DNA of 64,000 nt from Streptomyces sp. S465 (GTDB taxonomy: Bacteria > Actinomycetota > Actinomycetes > Streptomycetales > Streptomycetaceae), in assembly GCF_026898115.1 (NCBI RefSeq), contig NZ_CP114036.1, positions 806,001-870,000 on the forward strand. Reading direction: 5' to 3'. The notes under the pieces are model-generated. The model ran no database searches, was not told the origin of the DNA, and saw only the letters and a list, made by a program, of their open reading frames with translations. The translations under genes and the position numbers were made by a program. Shown piece after piece: positions 54,901-63,778 of the stretch (position 1 is its first letter; each line of letters starts with the position of its first letter).

Positions 54901-57900
54901 TCCGGTCCTCCTCCTCGAGCAGTCCGGCGACGGGGAGTTGGGCGCACAGGTCGACCAGGACGGGGTGGATGCGCAGGCCGTGGCCGGGGGTGCGGGCGGT
55001 TTCGGGGATCCGTACCCGGGCCCAGAAGCTGTTGCCCTGGCGGGAGGTGGACACCTCGGTGAGACCTTGGAAGGCCGGTCCGTGTGCCACGCCCCGGGCC
55101 CGCAGTCCGGCGTAGAGGGCGTCGGGTTCGACGGGGAGTGGGTGGCGCAGGGCGAGGGTCTCGACGGAGGCGGCGCGGGAGCGCGGAGGTACGGCGAGCC
55201 GGCGCAGTACCGCGGTGGCCTGCCGCACCCAGGCGCCGTCCTCGCCACGGCCGAAGATCTCGCATTCGGCGCGGTCGGTCGCGGCGACGGTGACCGTGGT
55301 GGACAGGTCGGTGTGCTCGGCGAGCCGCAGCACTTCGTGGAAGCGCAGATCGGTGACCTCGACCTCGGTGGGCGCGGCGGTGAAGACCTCGCAGGCGGCG
55401 GTGAGCGCGAGGGCGTAGGAGGCGGCTCCGGGCAGCACGGGCGCGCCGAGCACCCGGTGGTCGTCGAGCCAGGGCAGGGGGCCGGTGCCGGTGCGGGCGC
55501 GCCAGGAGTGGCGGAGGGGGTCGCCGGGCACTTCGGTGTGCGCGCCGGGCAGTGTGCCGTCCGCGGCCGGGTCCGCCGGGGCGTCGGAGGGTACGGCCCC
55601 GGTGGTGTCGGCCCAGTGGCGGGTGCGGTCGAAGGTGATGGTGGGGACGTCGGCGAGGGCGGCGTCCGCGTACCGGGCGGACCAGTCGACGGGGACGCCC
55701 GCGCAGTGCAGGGCGGCCAGTTGGGTGTGGAAGGTGGCCGGCTCGTCCTCGTCGCGGCGCAGTGTGGGCAGGACCACGGGGTTCTCGACCAGTCCGGTCA
55801 GACCGCTGTGCAGGGGGTGGGTGACGACCGGGTGGGGGGATATCTCGACGTACACCAGGCGGCGGTCGGCGGCCGCGGCGGCGACGGCGGCGGCGAACCG
55901 CACCGGCCGGCGCAGGTTGGCGCACCAGTAGTCGGCGTCGAAGGCGGGCGGGGTGTGCGGATCGTCCAGGACGGTGGTGTAGAAGGGCACCTCCGGCGGG
56001 CGGGGGGTGAGGTCGGCCAGCGCGGTGCGCAGATCGGGCAGGAGCGGATCCACCTGGGGTGAGTGCGAGGCGACGTCCACGGCGATCAGGGCGGCGGGCA
56101 CGGAGCGGGCCTGCCAGTCGGCGACGAGCCGCTCGACCCGTGCGGTGTCCCCGGCCACGACGGTGGAGCCGGGCGCGGCCATGACGGCGACGGTGACCGC
56201 CGCCGCGGCGCCACAGGCGTCGAGTTCGGCCTGTATCTCCTCGGCGCCCAGGCCCACGCCGGCCATCGCGCCGTTTCCGGCGACGCGGGTGAGCAGCGCG
56301 GAGCGGCGGCAGATCACCTTGGCTCCGTCGGCCGGAGAGAGTGCCCCGGCCACCACGGCGGCGGCGACCTCGCCCATGGAGTGGCCGATGACGCCGGCGG
56401 GCTGGACGCCGTGGGCCCGCCAGGTGGCGGCGAGCGCGGTCTGGAGGGCGAACAGCACGGGCTGCACCCGGTCGCAGCCGGTGACCGGCTCACCGGAGCG
56501 GACGATGTCGAGCACCGAGAAGCCGGACTCGGCGGCGATGAGGGCGTCGGCCTCGGCGAGCGCCTCGGCGAAGGCCGGTTCGGTCTCCAGCAGCCGCCGT
56601 CCCATACCGGGCCACTGGGAGCCCTGGCCGGAGAACACCCACACCGGCCGGCGGGTGACCTCGGCGCCCACCGCGCCGGTGACCACACCGGGGTGGGCCC
56701 GGCCGGCGGCGAACTCCCGCAGGGCGCCGACGAGTTCGGCGCGCGAGGTGGCGGTGACGCCGAGCCGGCCGCGCCCGGCGCTGCGGCGCAGCGCGAGGGT
56801 GTGGGCGATGTCGCGCAGCGGGGTGTCCGCGCCGTCGCCCTCCAGCCAGTCCGCCATGCGGCGCGCGGCGCCGGGCAGCGCGGCCGGGGAACCGGCGGGC
56901 ACGAGGAACACCTGCGGGACCGTGCGGGTGGTGAGCCGGGGCCGCCGCGCCGGGCGGGGCGCGGGGGCGGCGGGAGGTTGTTCCAGCACCACATGGGCGT
57001 TGGTCCCGGAGAAGCCGAAGGAGGACACGGCGGCCAGCCGCGGGCCGGTGCGCACCGGCCAGGGGGTGAGCTCCCGGGGAATGAAGAAGCGGGTCCCCTC
57101 GGCCGTGATGGCCGGGTTCCAGCGGGTGAAGTGCAGATTGGGCGGGATCAGTCCACGCCCCAGGCACAGCACGGCCTTGATCAGCCCGGTGACACCGGCG
57201 GCGGGTTCCAGATGGCCCAGGTTGGTCTTGACGGAGGCGAGGGCGCAGCGGTCGCGGCCGGTTCCGTAGACCTGGGCGAGACTGGCGAATTCGACCGGGT
57301 CGCCGACGGGGGTGCCGGTGCCGTGGGCCTCGACCATGCCGACGTCGGCGGGGTCGACTCCGGCGCGGCGGAGCGCCTCCTCGTACAGGGCGCGCTGAGC
57401 GGTGGCCGAGGGCGCGGCGAGCCCGTCGGAGTGGCCGTCCTGGTTGACGGCCGAGCCGCGCAGCACGGCCAGGATCCGGTCGCCGTCCCGCAGGGCGTCG
57501 GTAAGGCGTTTGAGGACGACGATGCCGCAGCCCTCGCCGCGTACGAAGCCGTCGGCGGCGGCGTCGAAGGCGTGGCAGTGGCCGGTGTGCGAGAGCATGC
57601 CCATCCGGTCGAACGAGCGGGTGATGCGGGGTTCGAACATCAGGGTGACACCGCCGGCCAGGGCCAGATCGCATTCGCGGGTGCGCAGCGCCTGGGCGGC
57701 CAGGTGGACGGCGACCAGGGAGGACGAGCACGCGGTGTCCAGGGCGACGCAGGGGCCGTGGAGGCCGAGGAGATAGGAGATCCGGCCGGCCGCGACGCAG
57801 TGCGCGTTGGCCAGAGCGGAGCCCTCGAGCGCACGGGGGTGCCGGTCGAGGCGGTGCATGTAGTCGTTGTAGCTGAGCCCGGTGAAGACGCCGGTGGCGG

Positions 57901-58276
57901 TGGAGCCGAGCCGGTCGGGGGGCATGCCGGCGTGTTCCAGGGCCTCCCAGGCCACTTCGAGCAGCAGCCGGTGCTGAGGGTCGAGGACGTCGGCCTCGCG
58001 TCCGGAGACGCCGAAGAAGTCGGCGTCGAAGCCGGACACGTCGCGCAGGTATCCGCCGCGCACCGGCGGTGCGGCCTGGGGCCGGGCGGTCGTGGCGGGC
58101 TCGGCCGCCCAGAGCTCGGCGCGCTCCGGCGGAAGGTCGGTGACGGCGTCACGGCCGTCGGCCAGCAGCCGCCAGAGGGCGGCGGGTGAGTCGGTGTCAC
58201 CGGGAAGCCGGCAGCCCATGCCGACCACGGCGATACGGTCCGGGGGCGGGCCGGAGGCGGGTGTGTGCTCACTCAT
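51902..58276 (-). CDS. Single-module fully reducing type I PKS, probably iterative (KS-AT-DH-ER-KR-ACP)
   Basis: A 2124-residue PKS. The KS has Cys near 182 (DTACSSSL) and both histidines ([18 protein letters not shown]). The AT has GHSMGE near 628 and VASH near 733, not the plain malonyl or methylmalonyl signature. The DH has [10 protein letters not shown] near 939 and a DLCAQ second motif. The ER has [11 protein letters not shown] near 1560. The KR has TGGLRGLG near 1766 with LDD and the Ser/Tyr/Asn set. The ACP has LGFDSL near 2063. There is no docking coiled coil at either end and no TE, so it does not belong to an assembly line; a mycocerosate-synthase-like iterative role is likely. GGAG lies 6 bp before the chosen ATG; the 147-codon upstream extension overlaps the KS gene and is non-coding. 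Confidence 0.93.
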   Translation of the reverse strand: MSEHTPASGPPPDRIAVVGMGCRLPGDTDSPAALWRLLADGRDAVTDLPPERAELWAAEPATTARPQAAPPVRGGYLRDVSGFDADFFGVSGREADVLDPQHRLLLEVAWEALEHAGMPPDRLGSTATGVFTGLSYNDYMHRLDRHPRALEGSALANAHCVAAGRISYLLGLHGPCVALDTACSSSLVAVHLAAQALRTRECDLALAGGVTLMFEPRITRSFDRMGMLSHTGHCHAFDAAADGFVRGEGCGIVVLKRLTDALRDGDRILAVLRGSAVNQDGHSDGLAAPSATAQRALYEEALRRAGVDPADVGMVEAHGTGTPVGDPVEFASLAQVYGTGRDRCALASVKTNLGHLEPAAGVTGLIKAVLCLGRGLIPPNLHFTRWNPAITAEGTRFFIPRELTPWPVRTGPRLAAVSSFGFSGTNAHVVLEQPPAAPAPRPARRPRLTTRTVPQVFLVPAGSPAALPGAARRMADWLEGDGADTPLRDIAHTLALRRSAGRGRLGVTATSRAELVGALREFAAGRAHPGVVTGAVGAEVTRRPVWVFSGQGSQWPGMGRRLLETEPAFAEALAEADALIAAESGFSVLDIVRSGEPVTGCDRVQPVLFALQTALAATWRAHGVQPAGVIGHSMGEVAAAVVAGALSPADGAKVICRRSALLTRVAGNGAMAGVGLGAEEIQAELDACGAAAAVTVAVMAAPGSTVVAGDTARVERLVADWQARSVPAALIAVDVASHSPQVDPLLPDLRTALADLTPRPPEVPFYTTVLDDPHTPPAFDADYWCANLRRPVRFAAAVAAAAADRRLVYVEISPHPVVTHPLHSGLTGLVENPVVLPTLRRDEDEPATFHTQLAALHCAGVPVDWSARYADAALADVPTITFDRTRHWADTTGAVPSDAPADPAADGTLPGAHTEVPGDPLRHSWRARTGTGPLPWLDDHRVLGAPVLPGAASYALALTAACEVFTAAPTEVEVTDLRFHEVLRLAEHTDLSTTVTVAATDRAECEIFGRGEDGAWVRQATAVLRRLAVPPRSRAASVETLALRHPLPVEPDALYAGLRARGVAHGPAFQGLTEVSTSRQGNSFWARVRIPETARTPGHGLRIHPVLVDLCAQLPVAGLLEEEDRRLMLPSRIHSVRVLGDPETAVYCHARLTEAGPGALVGHIRLLDAAGRPVLAIDGLRAVGSTAPRTAETDRWFLEIGWRRATRPPATRPPGRWLLVGEADRTARPVADALRAAGATARVWDAPLTDEGLDTFRDALTGRLPRSGARPRAVVLLCGRRPADSGPQDGLRRVRRLLAAAQALTAGCPEPPRLYVVTHGARTVAPGDPADPGQSAVRGLLRVLALEHPELRATSVDTDPAAPDRLAETLAAELLADGPEDEIALRDGARYAAQLAYAPLTDTERTTAAARTVRCGTDGFRLRAGRLGDLGSLELTVTPRRPPGPGEVELRVLAAGLNFRDVLTAMGLLPGDEDVRYRLGFECAGEVTAVGAGVDQLRTGDRVVAADVHGGAFGSFLVVPADRIGPLPEGMDPATAAGLPIAFLTAWYALRHVGRVAAGERVLIHSATGGTGLAAIAVARLLGAEVLATAGSEEKRRFLRAMGIAQVMDSRSLDFRDQVKEATGGEGVDLVLNSLAGAAIRAGVECLRPFGRFVELGVRDILSDAPLGLAPLRHNITFATVDLKEVQLAHPQVYATMLREVLAAFAEGRLKPLRCTTYPLAEATEAFRQMAGARHIGKLVLTIPQEGQADAVLPDGPPIVREGATYIVTGGLRGLGLATACWLARRGAGHLVLNGRTGPDGAAARTLGELSAHGTRISVVLGDIGHPDTAGRLVSAATAEDRAPLRGVVHCAMVLDDAAVTTLREDQLCRVWAPKATGAWRLHQATEGHRLDWFTVYSSMASLVGNPGQGAYAAANAWLDDFAAWRSARGLPTLAVNWGPWGETGVATGFADRGYRTIATDEGLRALGDLLAHRRVRTGVLPGEPDTWIPAAGRHSSLFAPLTSAEGTPAATGEGGDDIRARLAALPAGPARRTALESWLTEHIRAVLRLSSSTLDPQTPLKSLGFDSLLAMELRVRLETGLDIKLAGDFVWRHPTVAALAVGLAQHMGLELTPHQAGGLSAPD

Positions 58277-58344
58277 CGGGGTCTCCATGGGTGGTGCGCG
58301 GCCCGGGGTGGGGGCCATGGGGTGGAGATCGCCGGGGGACGGAC

Positions 58345-59679
58345 TCATATGGTGTCCGGGCCACCCAGCAGCATCGCGTGCTTCACCCCACCGATCTGGT
58401 AGTTGAAGCTGAGCGCGTAGTCGAAGTCGAGGGGGCGGGTGCGGGTGCCGGGGATGGGGTCGAAGGGGAGTCCGTCCGCGGGCTGTTCGCAGTTGGTGGT
58501 GGGGCACACCTCGCCGAACTCCATCATCATGCAGGTCAGGGCGAGGCCGAGGCAGCCGGCGGCTGCTCCGTGGTGGCCGAAGCAGCCCTCCTGGGACGAG
58601 ATCAGCACGGTGGAGTCGGGGCCGTAGAGCTCGCGTACGGTGTTGGCCTCCAGCGCGGTGACCGCGGCGCCGCCGTCGCTTGCGCCGTTGATGTACGGCA
58701 CCTGCTCGATCCGCCACCGGTCGCCCAGGCAGGCACGGACCGCCCTGGCGAGCTGGGTGCCGGTGTCGTCGGTGGCGAGCGGGTTGGCCAGGCCGTCGCG
58801 GGTGAGGGCGGTGGCGAGCACGTGGCCGTAGAGGTGGGCGCCGCGCCGCTGGGCGTGTTCCCGGCTCTCCAGGACCACGGTGGCGGATCCCTCGCCGTAG
58901 TTGACGCAGTCCGCGCGCCGGTCGTAAGGACGCATCAGGGAGCTCAGGGACGGCAGCAGATCGGGCATTCCGGCGGCGTCCATCGCATCGCAGGCGTGGA
59001 GCGCGCCGCGCAGCAGCCGCCGGCCCTTGCGGATCAGGTCGAGGCTGGAGACGTCGACGCCGGTCACCACCGCGATGTCGATCTCGCCGGCCGCGATCAG
59101 ACGGCGGGCGTTGCCGATCTGCACGGCGGCGGACGAGCAGCCGCAGGACACGGTGAAGCAGGGGCCGACGGTTCGGGTCAGCGCCCCTTGGACGACGGCG
59201 ACGTCGGAGGGTGACACGGACTGTTCGGCCGCGACGAAGATCTCGAGGGCGTCGAAGGCGGACATGGATGCGGCGTCGAGACCGAGCAGTTTCAGATAGC
59301 TGTCCACATTGGCGTCCACGCTGCCGCGCCCGACGAGCACCGCCGCCTCGCGCAGGTCACCGGCGTGGACGTCCAGCTCGGCGTCGGCGCACGCCTCGAC
59401 GAGGGAGACCAGGCCGTACCGATGGGCGTTGGTGTAGTGGCGGGAGAAGAACTCGGGGATATCGGGGAGGCGTTCCTCGAACTGCCCGGCGCTGAGGTCG
59501 ACCGAGCCGAAGTGGATGCCGTTCCGGACGAGGACGGTGCGGCCGTGGGAGGCGATGTCCCACACCTGGGCCGCGGTGAAGACGGGTTCGGCGCCGCCCG
59601 GCAGACAGAAACCCAGGCCGGTGACGACGGCGTCCCGCGCGTTGCCGGCGCCGCCCGGGTCCGGCCGGGGCGCTTTCAC
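58345..59679 (-). CDS. Stand-alone ketosynthase-like protein lacking one catalytic His and the Lys
   Basis: A 444-residue thiolase-fold protein. The nucleophile Cys is in FTVSCGCSSAAVQIGNA. The EGSATVVLE segment is normal. Where ketosynthases have NAHGTST there is NGASDGG, so the first His is lost. The second His is kept (GCFGHHGAAAG), but the Lys before it is replaced (SSQEG). Such a protein may transfer an acyl chain without decarboxylation, prime the partner PKS, or set chain length. The PKS gene follows after 68 bp on the same strand. The start chosen is GTG at 59679, which overlaps the stop of a 24-codon leader (GTGA) and has AGGG 4 bp upstream; a longer form starting further up is possible. 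Confidence 0.85.
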   Translation of the reverse strand: MKAPRPDPGGAGNARDAVVTGLGFCLPGGAEPVFTAAQVWDIASHGRTVLVRNGIHFGSVDLSAGQFEERLPDIPEFFSRHYTNAHRYGLVSLVEACADAELDVHAGDLREAAVLVGRGSVDANVDSYLKLLGLDAASMSAFDALEIFVAAEQSVSPSDVAVVQGALTRTVGPCFTVSCGCSSAAVQIGNARRLIAAGEIDIAVVTGVDVSSLDLIRKGRRLLRGALHACDAMDAAGMPDLLPSLSSLMRPYDRRADCVNYGEGSATVVLESREHAQRRGAHLYGHVLATALTRDGLANPLATDDTGTQLARAVRACLGDRWRIEQVPYINGASDGGAAVTALEANTVRELYGPDSTVLISSQEGCFGHHGAAAGCLGLALTCMMMEFGEVCPTTNCEQPADGLPFDPIPGTRTRPLDFDYALSFNYQIGGVKHAMLLGGPDTI

Positions 59680-59750
59680 CGTGCCCTGCCGGGGCTGGTC
59701 CGTGCCCTGCCGGGACTGGTCCGTGCCCTGCCGGGGCTGGAGAGAATCAT
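59676..59750 (-). CDS. Possible 24-residue leader peptide made of three repeats
   Basis: ATG at 59750 follows AAGGA with a 9-bp spacer. The frame encodes MILS and then three rounds of a seven-residue unit containing SPGRAR, and ends with TGA inside the GTG of the ketosynthase gene. The arrangement looks like translational coupling. The longer ketosynthase frame would instead read these bases as RQGTDQ-type repeats. Which is used cannot be settled by eye. Confidence 0.45.
   Translation of the reverse strand: MILSSPGRARTSPGRARTSPGRAR
59677..59739 (-). repeat. Three tandem 21-bp repeats at the ketosynthase start
   Basis: Three near-identical 21-bp units, each containing GGCAGGGCACGG, stand head to tail right up to the GTG start. 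Each supplies an AGGG-like ribosome site. The unit length keeps the reading frame, so copy number could vary without harm. Confidence 0.85.
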
Positions 59751-60178
59751 GACGGTGTTTCCTTTCGCTCACACCGGAGTGCTGAGTCGCCGGTACGGCG
59801 AGTGGCCGGATACACGATGGCACCGCCGGTGGGCCGGAATCGGTGCACCGGCGAATTCGGCGCATGCGGCGCGGCATGGGAAGTACGCGAAGCCTTTTCC
59901 GTTGCATCGTGAGCCGGTTCCGCCCGGAGCCGCTCATCGTTCGGAAAGGACGGTGGAATAGCTGAGGCTACGCCTCCGGGGTGCGGTCCGGTAGGTGGTG
60001 TCGTATCACCGGAGGCGGATTCGGGCGGTCCGGAGCACCGCTGCCGTACCCCCGGAGCCCATGCCGCGCGACCCCGGCGAAAAAGGGGGCTCGTGTTCGG
60101 GTGCACGCCCCCTCTTGCGGAACCTTCCTGAAAGAGCGTACGGAAAAGGGCTCCTCGGGCATTGAATGAGCAGGCGTC
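59751..60178. other. Intergenic region upstream of the ketosynthase operon
   Basis: About 430 bp without a credible gene on either strand. It must hold the leftward promoter of the ketosynthase-PKS operon and the rightward one for the Lrp gene, but no clear -35/-10 pair or operator stood out. Confidence 0.4.
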
Positions 60179-60224
60179 GGTTCCTGCGCGCGGAAGAGCC
60201 TCTGCGCGCAGGGAGCGAAGAACC
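60179..60224 (+). promoter_or_regulatory. Long hairpin just upstream of the Lrp gene
   Basis: CCTGCGCGC (60183-60191) and GCGCGCAGG (60204-60212) form a perfect 9-bp stem with a 12-base loop. GGTT (60179-60182) and AACC (60221-60224) can extend it across an internal loop. It ends just before the AAAGGA ribosome site of the Lrp gene, so it could limit translation or act as an operator for Lrp itself. Confidence 0.4.
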
Positions 60225-60241
60225 GCAAAGGACGGCAAAAG

Positions 60242-60745
60242 ATGACACATCAGCCCGTACCGTTCGACGATCTGGACCGGAAGATCGTCGCGGCGCTGGT
60301 CGCCAACGCCAGGACGAGTTTCACCGAGATCGGCGCCGCGATCGGACTCTCGGCCTCCGCGGTCAAACGCCGCGTCGACCGGATGCGGGAGACCGATGTG
60401 ATCACCGGCTTCACCACCACCGTGCGCCCGGCCGCCCTCGGCTGGCGGACCGAGGCGTATGTGGAGGTGTACTGCGACAGCGCGGCACCGCCCCGGCGCC
60501 TCGCGGAGGTCGTACGCGACTATCCGGAGATCATCGCGGCCATGACGGTGACCGGCGGCGCGGACGCCCTGCTGCATGTCATGGCCACCGATGTGGAGCA
60601 TTTCGAGGAGGTGCTGGAGCGCATTCGGGCCGAGCCCTTCATCCGTCAGACGATCAGTTACATGGTGCTGTCCCATCTGCTGACGGGCAGTCCGGAGGCC
60701 GGTGCGGCCCCGCCCTCGACCGCGCCCGCGACCGCGACGCAATGA
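60242..60745 (+). CDS. Lrp/AsnC-family transcriptional regulator
   Basis: A 167-residue regulator. The N-terminal HTH reads FDDLDRKIVAALVANARTSFTEIGAAIGLSASAVKRRVDRM; the C-terminal RAM ligand domain begins near residue 72 and includes VTGGADALLHVMATD. It is oriented toward ddaH and rocD, 131 bp away, and probably controls them in response to arginine or ornithine. It diverges from the ketosynthase operon and could affect it too. Confidence 0.92.
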   Translation: MTHQPVPFDDLDRKIVAALVANARTSFTEIGAAIGLSASAVKRRVDRMRETDVITGFTTTVRPAALGWRTEAYVEVYCDSAAPPRRLAEVVRDYPEIIAAMTVTGGADALLHVMATDVEHFEEVLERIRAEPFIRQTISYMVLSHLLTGSPEAGAAPPSTAPATATQ

Positions 60746-60876
60746 ACCGGCGCGGACCCGCCCCAGCGCGCAGCATCGGTGCGCCAACACGCAGTTTTCT
60801 TTTCTTGTCTCCCCTCTCCTCCGCTTTCTACCTTTGAGGCATCCCCGGTCGCCCGCGGCAGCGAGAGGAATTCTCC

Positions 60877-61698
60877 ATGTCCCCCACCCGTGTGTCGCGC
60901 CCCAGGCGCTTTTTGACCTGTGCCCCCAGATATTTCGATGTGCGGTATGCCATCAATCCCTGGATGCGTGCGGACACCGAGGTCGACACCGACCTCGCCC
61001 GAGCACAGTGGGAGACCCTGATCCGCGCCTACCGCGACCACGGCCACCGGGTGGAGCACATCGAACCGGTGGTGGGACTGCCGGACATGGTGTTCGCCGC
61101 GAACTCGGCCCTCGTCCTGGAGGGCCGGGTCTTCGGCTCCCGGTTCCACGCACCGCAGCGCCGGCCGGAACAGCTCGCCTACGAGCGGTGGTTCAAGGCG
61201 GCCGGGTTCGATGTCCACCCGCCGGAGTCGGTGTGCGAGGGCGAGGGCGACCTGGTGCCGGCCGGGCCCTTCGTCCTGGCGGGCACCGGCTTCCGGACCA
61301 CCCGGGCGGCCCATCAGGAGGTCCAGGAGTTCTTCGGGGTGCCGACCATCAGCCTGTTGCTGGTGGACCCGTACTTCTACCACCTGGACACCGCGCTGTT
61401 CGTCCTCGACGACCGGTACGACGGCGGGAACATCGCCTACTACCCGGAGGCGTTCTCCCCCGGCAGCCGTGAGGTGCTGCGGCGGCTCTACCCCGACGCG
61501 CTGATCGCCACCCGCGACGACGCCATGGCCTTCGGGCTCAACGCGGTCTCCGACGGCCGCCACGTCTTCGTCGCCCCCCGCGCCACCGGCCTCATCGACC
61601 AGCTCACCGACCGCGGTTACGTCCCCGTCCCCGTCGACCTGTCGGAGCTGCACAAGGCCGGCGGGGGCATCAAGTGCTGCACACAGGAGATTCGCTGA
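60877..61698 (+). CDS. ddaH: Dimethylarginine dimethylaminohydrolase-like amidinotransferase-fold enzyme
   Basis: A 273-residue enzyme of the guanidino-group-modifying superfamily. MVFAANSALVLEGRVF, the FxxEGDLV-like EGEGDLVPAG, the catalytic His in YFYHLDTALFVLDD and the nucleophile Cys in GGGIKCCTQEI are the family marks. It should hydrolyse dimethylarginine or arginine to citrulline, or in this two-gene setting support ornithine/arginine breakdown. Its TGA overlaps the ATG of rocD by one base, so the two work in one operon. Confidence 0.88.
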   Translation: MSPTRVSRPRRFLTCAPRYFDVRYAINPWMRADTEVDTDLARAQWETLIRAYRDHGHRVEHIEPVVGLPDMVFAANSALVLEGRVFGSRFHAPQRRPEQLAYERWFKAAGFDVHPPESVCEGEGDLVPAGPFVLAGTGFRTTRAAHQEVQEFFGVPTISLLLVDPYFYHLDTALFVLDDRYDGGNIAYYPEAFSPGSREVLRRLYPDALIATRDDAMAFGLNAVSDGRHVFVAPRATGLIDQLTDRGYVPVPVDLSELHKAGGGIKCCTQEIR

Positions 61699-62999
61699 TG
61701 ACCGCCACCCCGCCCGGCACGGCCGGCACGCCCAGCACGGCCACCGCCGCCGCCTCCGCCACCGCTCGCGCGGCGGGCGCCGACCGCCCTGACCTCCCCG
61801 CCCGCTCCTCGCGGGAGCTGATCCGCGCCGAGGAGACCTCGCTGGCGCACAACTACCATCCGCTGCCCGTGGTCGTCGCCCGCGCCGAGGGCGTATGGGT
61901 CTGGGACGTCGAGGGGCGCCGCTATCTGGACATGCTGGCCGGCTACTCGGCCCTCAACTTCGGCCACCGCCACCCGGCGCTCATCGAGGCCGCCCACCGC
62001 CAGCTCGACCAGCTCACGCTGACCTCACGGGCCTTCCACAACGACCGGCTGGCCGGGTTCGCCGAAGCCGTGGCGGAGCTCACCGGGCTCTCCATGGTGC
62101 TGCCGATGAACACCGGCGCGGAGGCGGTGGAGAGCGCCATCAAGGTCGCCCGCAAATGGGCGTACGAGGTGAAGGGCGTCGCCCCGGACCAGGCCACCAT
62201 CGTGGTGGCGGCCGACAACTTCCACGGCCGCACGACGACGATCGTCGGATTCTCCAGCGACCCCGTCGCCCGCGACGGCTTCGGCCCGTTCGCCCCGGGC
62301 TTCCGCGTCGTGCCGTACAACGACCTCGCGGCGCTGGAAGCCGCCGTCGACGCGACCACGGCGGCGGTCCTCATCGAACCCATCCAGGGCGAGGCGGGCG
62401 TCGTCATCCCCGATGACGGCTATCTGCGGGGGGTGCGCGAGCTGACCCGGCGCACCGGGACGCTGTTCATCGCCGACGAGATCCAGTCCGGCCTCGGCCG
62501 CACCGGCACCACACTGGCGGTCGAGCACGAGTCGGTGACGCCGGACGTCCTGCTGCTCGGCAAAGCGCTGGGCGGCGGCATCGTGCCGGTGTCGGCGGTC
62601 GTGGCCGACCGGGCGGTGCTCGGGGTGCTGCGCCCCGGCGAGCACGGCTCCACCTTCGGCGGCAACCCGCTGGCCGCGGCGGTCGGCTCGGCCGTGGTCG
62701 ATCTGCTGCGCACGGGCACCTACCAGCGCCGGGCGGCGGAGCTGGGCCAGGTGCTGCGGGACGGACTGGCCGCGCTGACCGGCAAGGGCGTCGTGGGCTA
62801 CCGCTGCCGCGGACTGTGGGCGGGCGTCGACGTGGACCCCGCCCTCGGTACCGGCCGCGAGGTGAGCGAGCGGCTGATGGCCGAGGGGGTCCTGGTCAAG
62901 GACACCCATGGCTCGACGATCCGCCTGGCACCGCCGCTGACCATCACCCGCGAGGAGCTGGAGTCGTCGCTGGCGGCGCTGGAGAAGGTGCTCGGCTGA
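61698..62999 (+). CDS. rocD: Ornithine aminotransferase
   Basis: A 433-residue class III PLP aminotransferase that turns ornithine and 2-oxoglutarate into glutamate semialdehyde and glutamate. NTGAEAVESAIKVARKW, FHGRTTTIVGFS, EPIQGEAGV, IADEIQSGLGRTG and the PLP-Lys segment LLGKALGGGIVPVSAV are the ornithine aminotransferase pattern. AGGAG lies 8 bp before the ATG, which overlaps the ddaH stop. About the first 25 residues are a Thr/Ala-rich lead. An Asp-rich dehydrogenase partner is not in the window. Confidence 0.95.
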   Translation: MTATPPGTAGTPSTATAAASATARAAGADRPDLPARSSRELIRAEETSLAHNYHPLPVVVARAEGVWVWDVEGRRYLDMLAGYSALNFGHRHPALIEAAHRQLDQLTLTSRAFHNDRLAGFAEAVAELTGLSMVLPMNTGAEAVESAIKVARKWAYEVKGVAPDQATIVVAADNFHGRTTTIVGFSSDPVARDGFGPFAPGFRVVPYNDLAALEAAVDATTAAVLIEPIQGEAGVVIPDDGYLRGVRELTRRTGTLFIADEIQSGLGRTGTTLAVEHESVTPDVLLLGKALGGGIVPVSAVVADRAVLGVLRPGEHGSTFGGNPLAAAVGSAVVDLLRTGTYQRRAAELGQVLRDGLAALTGKGVVGYRCRGLWAGVDVDPALGTGREVSERLMAEGVLVKDTHGSTIRLAPPLTITREELESSLAALEKVLG

Positions 63000-63095
63000 T
63001 CGATCGGTCGCCCGTTGTGGTGCGCTGGGGGGCGCCCGGGTGCCGGGGATCCGCGCTCGGTGGCAGGGCGCGGGAGGTGTCCAGGCACCGAGGCC

Positions 63096-63236
63096 GCCCA
63101 GGCACGGAGCGCGCCCCAGCGCGAGACGTACCCCAGCACGGGGCGTGCGCGCCAGCGCAGGACGTACCCCAGCACGGAACACACCCCAGCGCGGGACATA
63201 CCCAGCACGGGACGTGCGCCGGCGCGGGACGTGTCC
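63096..63236. repeat. About eight degenerate 17-bp tandem repeats
   Basis: Units near CCCCAGCRCGGRACGTA follow one another with length changes of one to four bases. They lie in the 488-bp gap between rocD and the DUF1876 gene, in which no gene is credible. The units carry small differences, so the array is old or tolerant. Confidence 0.8.
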
Positions 63237-63487
63237 CGCAGGCGCGCGGGGTCCGGCAGGCCGCGCCGCCGGGCCCCGCGCGCCGCCAGATCGCCGCGCC
63301 GCTCCCCCGGTACGCGCCACAGGGCACGGTCTGGCCCCGGAGCGCGGCCGGTGGGCGCGAGGGGAGGCAGAGTGGAAGGTGGTGGGACCCGTGGGGTCCG
63401 GCAGGCACCGCCGCCGGGCGGGGCGCCGGCCGCGTCCGCCGGGTCCGTGGCCACCAGAAGCGGCCATTCGCAGGTGAGGAGCAGGCC

Positions 63488-63778
63488 ATGGCGCACACAG
63501 TGGAGTGGACGGTCCACCTCTACCTCTCCGAGGACGAGGGGAGGACCACGGCGCGCGTGGAGCTGGAGACCGGGGCCACGGCGCTCACCGGCCGGGGACT
63601 GGCCCGGTGCAACCCGGACGACGAGGACGTGCCGGTGATCGGCGATGAGCTCGCGGCCGGGCGGGCGCTCAGCGATCTGGGGCAGCAGCTGGTGCACGCC
63701 GCCGAGCGGGACCTGGAGAGCGTGGGCGCGCCCCCGGCCTCGCGCAGGCCGCGGCCCGGCTACGGCTGGATCGCCTGA
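63488..63778 (+). CDS. DUF1876 domain protein
   Basis: A 96-residue protein with GAGGAG before the ATG. WTVHLYLSEDEGRTTARVELE, then LTGRGLARCNPDDEDVP, IGDELAAGRALSDLGQQL match DUF1876, dsRBD-like small proteins common in Streptomyces. The role is unknown. The last 19 bp overlap the convergent GntR-type gene. Confidence 0.85.
   Translation: MAHTVEWTVHLYLSEDEGRTTARVELETGATALTGRGLARCNPDDEDVPVIGDELAAGRALSDLGQQLVHAAERDLESVGAPPASRRPRPGYGWIA

Noticed and set aside
51857..56062. 1401-codon plus-strand open frame opposite the iterative PKS
   Set aside because: Antisense to conserved KR, ER and DH domains; low-complexity Gly/Arg/Val protein without motifs.
58277..58717. 147-residue N-terminal extension of the iterative PKS
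   Set aside because: It is Arg/Pro/His-rich, overlaps the ketosynthase gene and lacks a ribosome site; the ATG at 58276 has GGAG and fits the family.
63096..63236. CRISPR array
   Set aside because: The units are directly adjacent, about 17 bp and imperfect, with no spacers and no cas genes.
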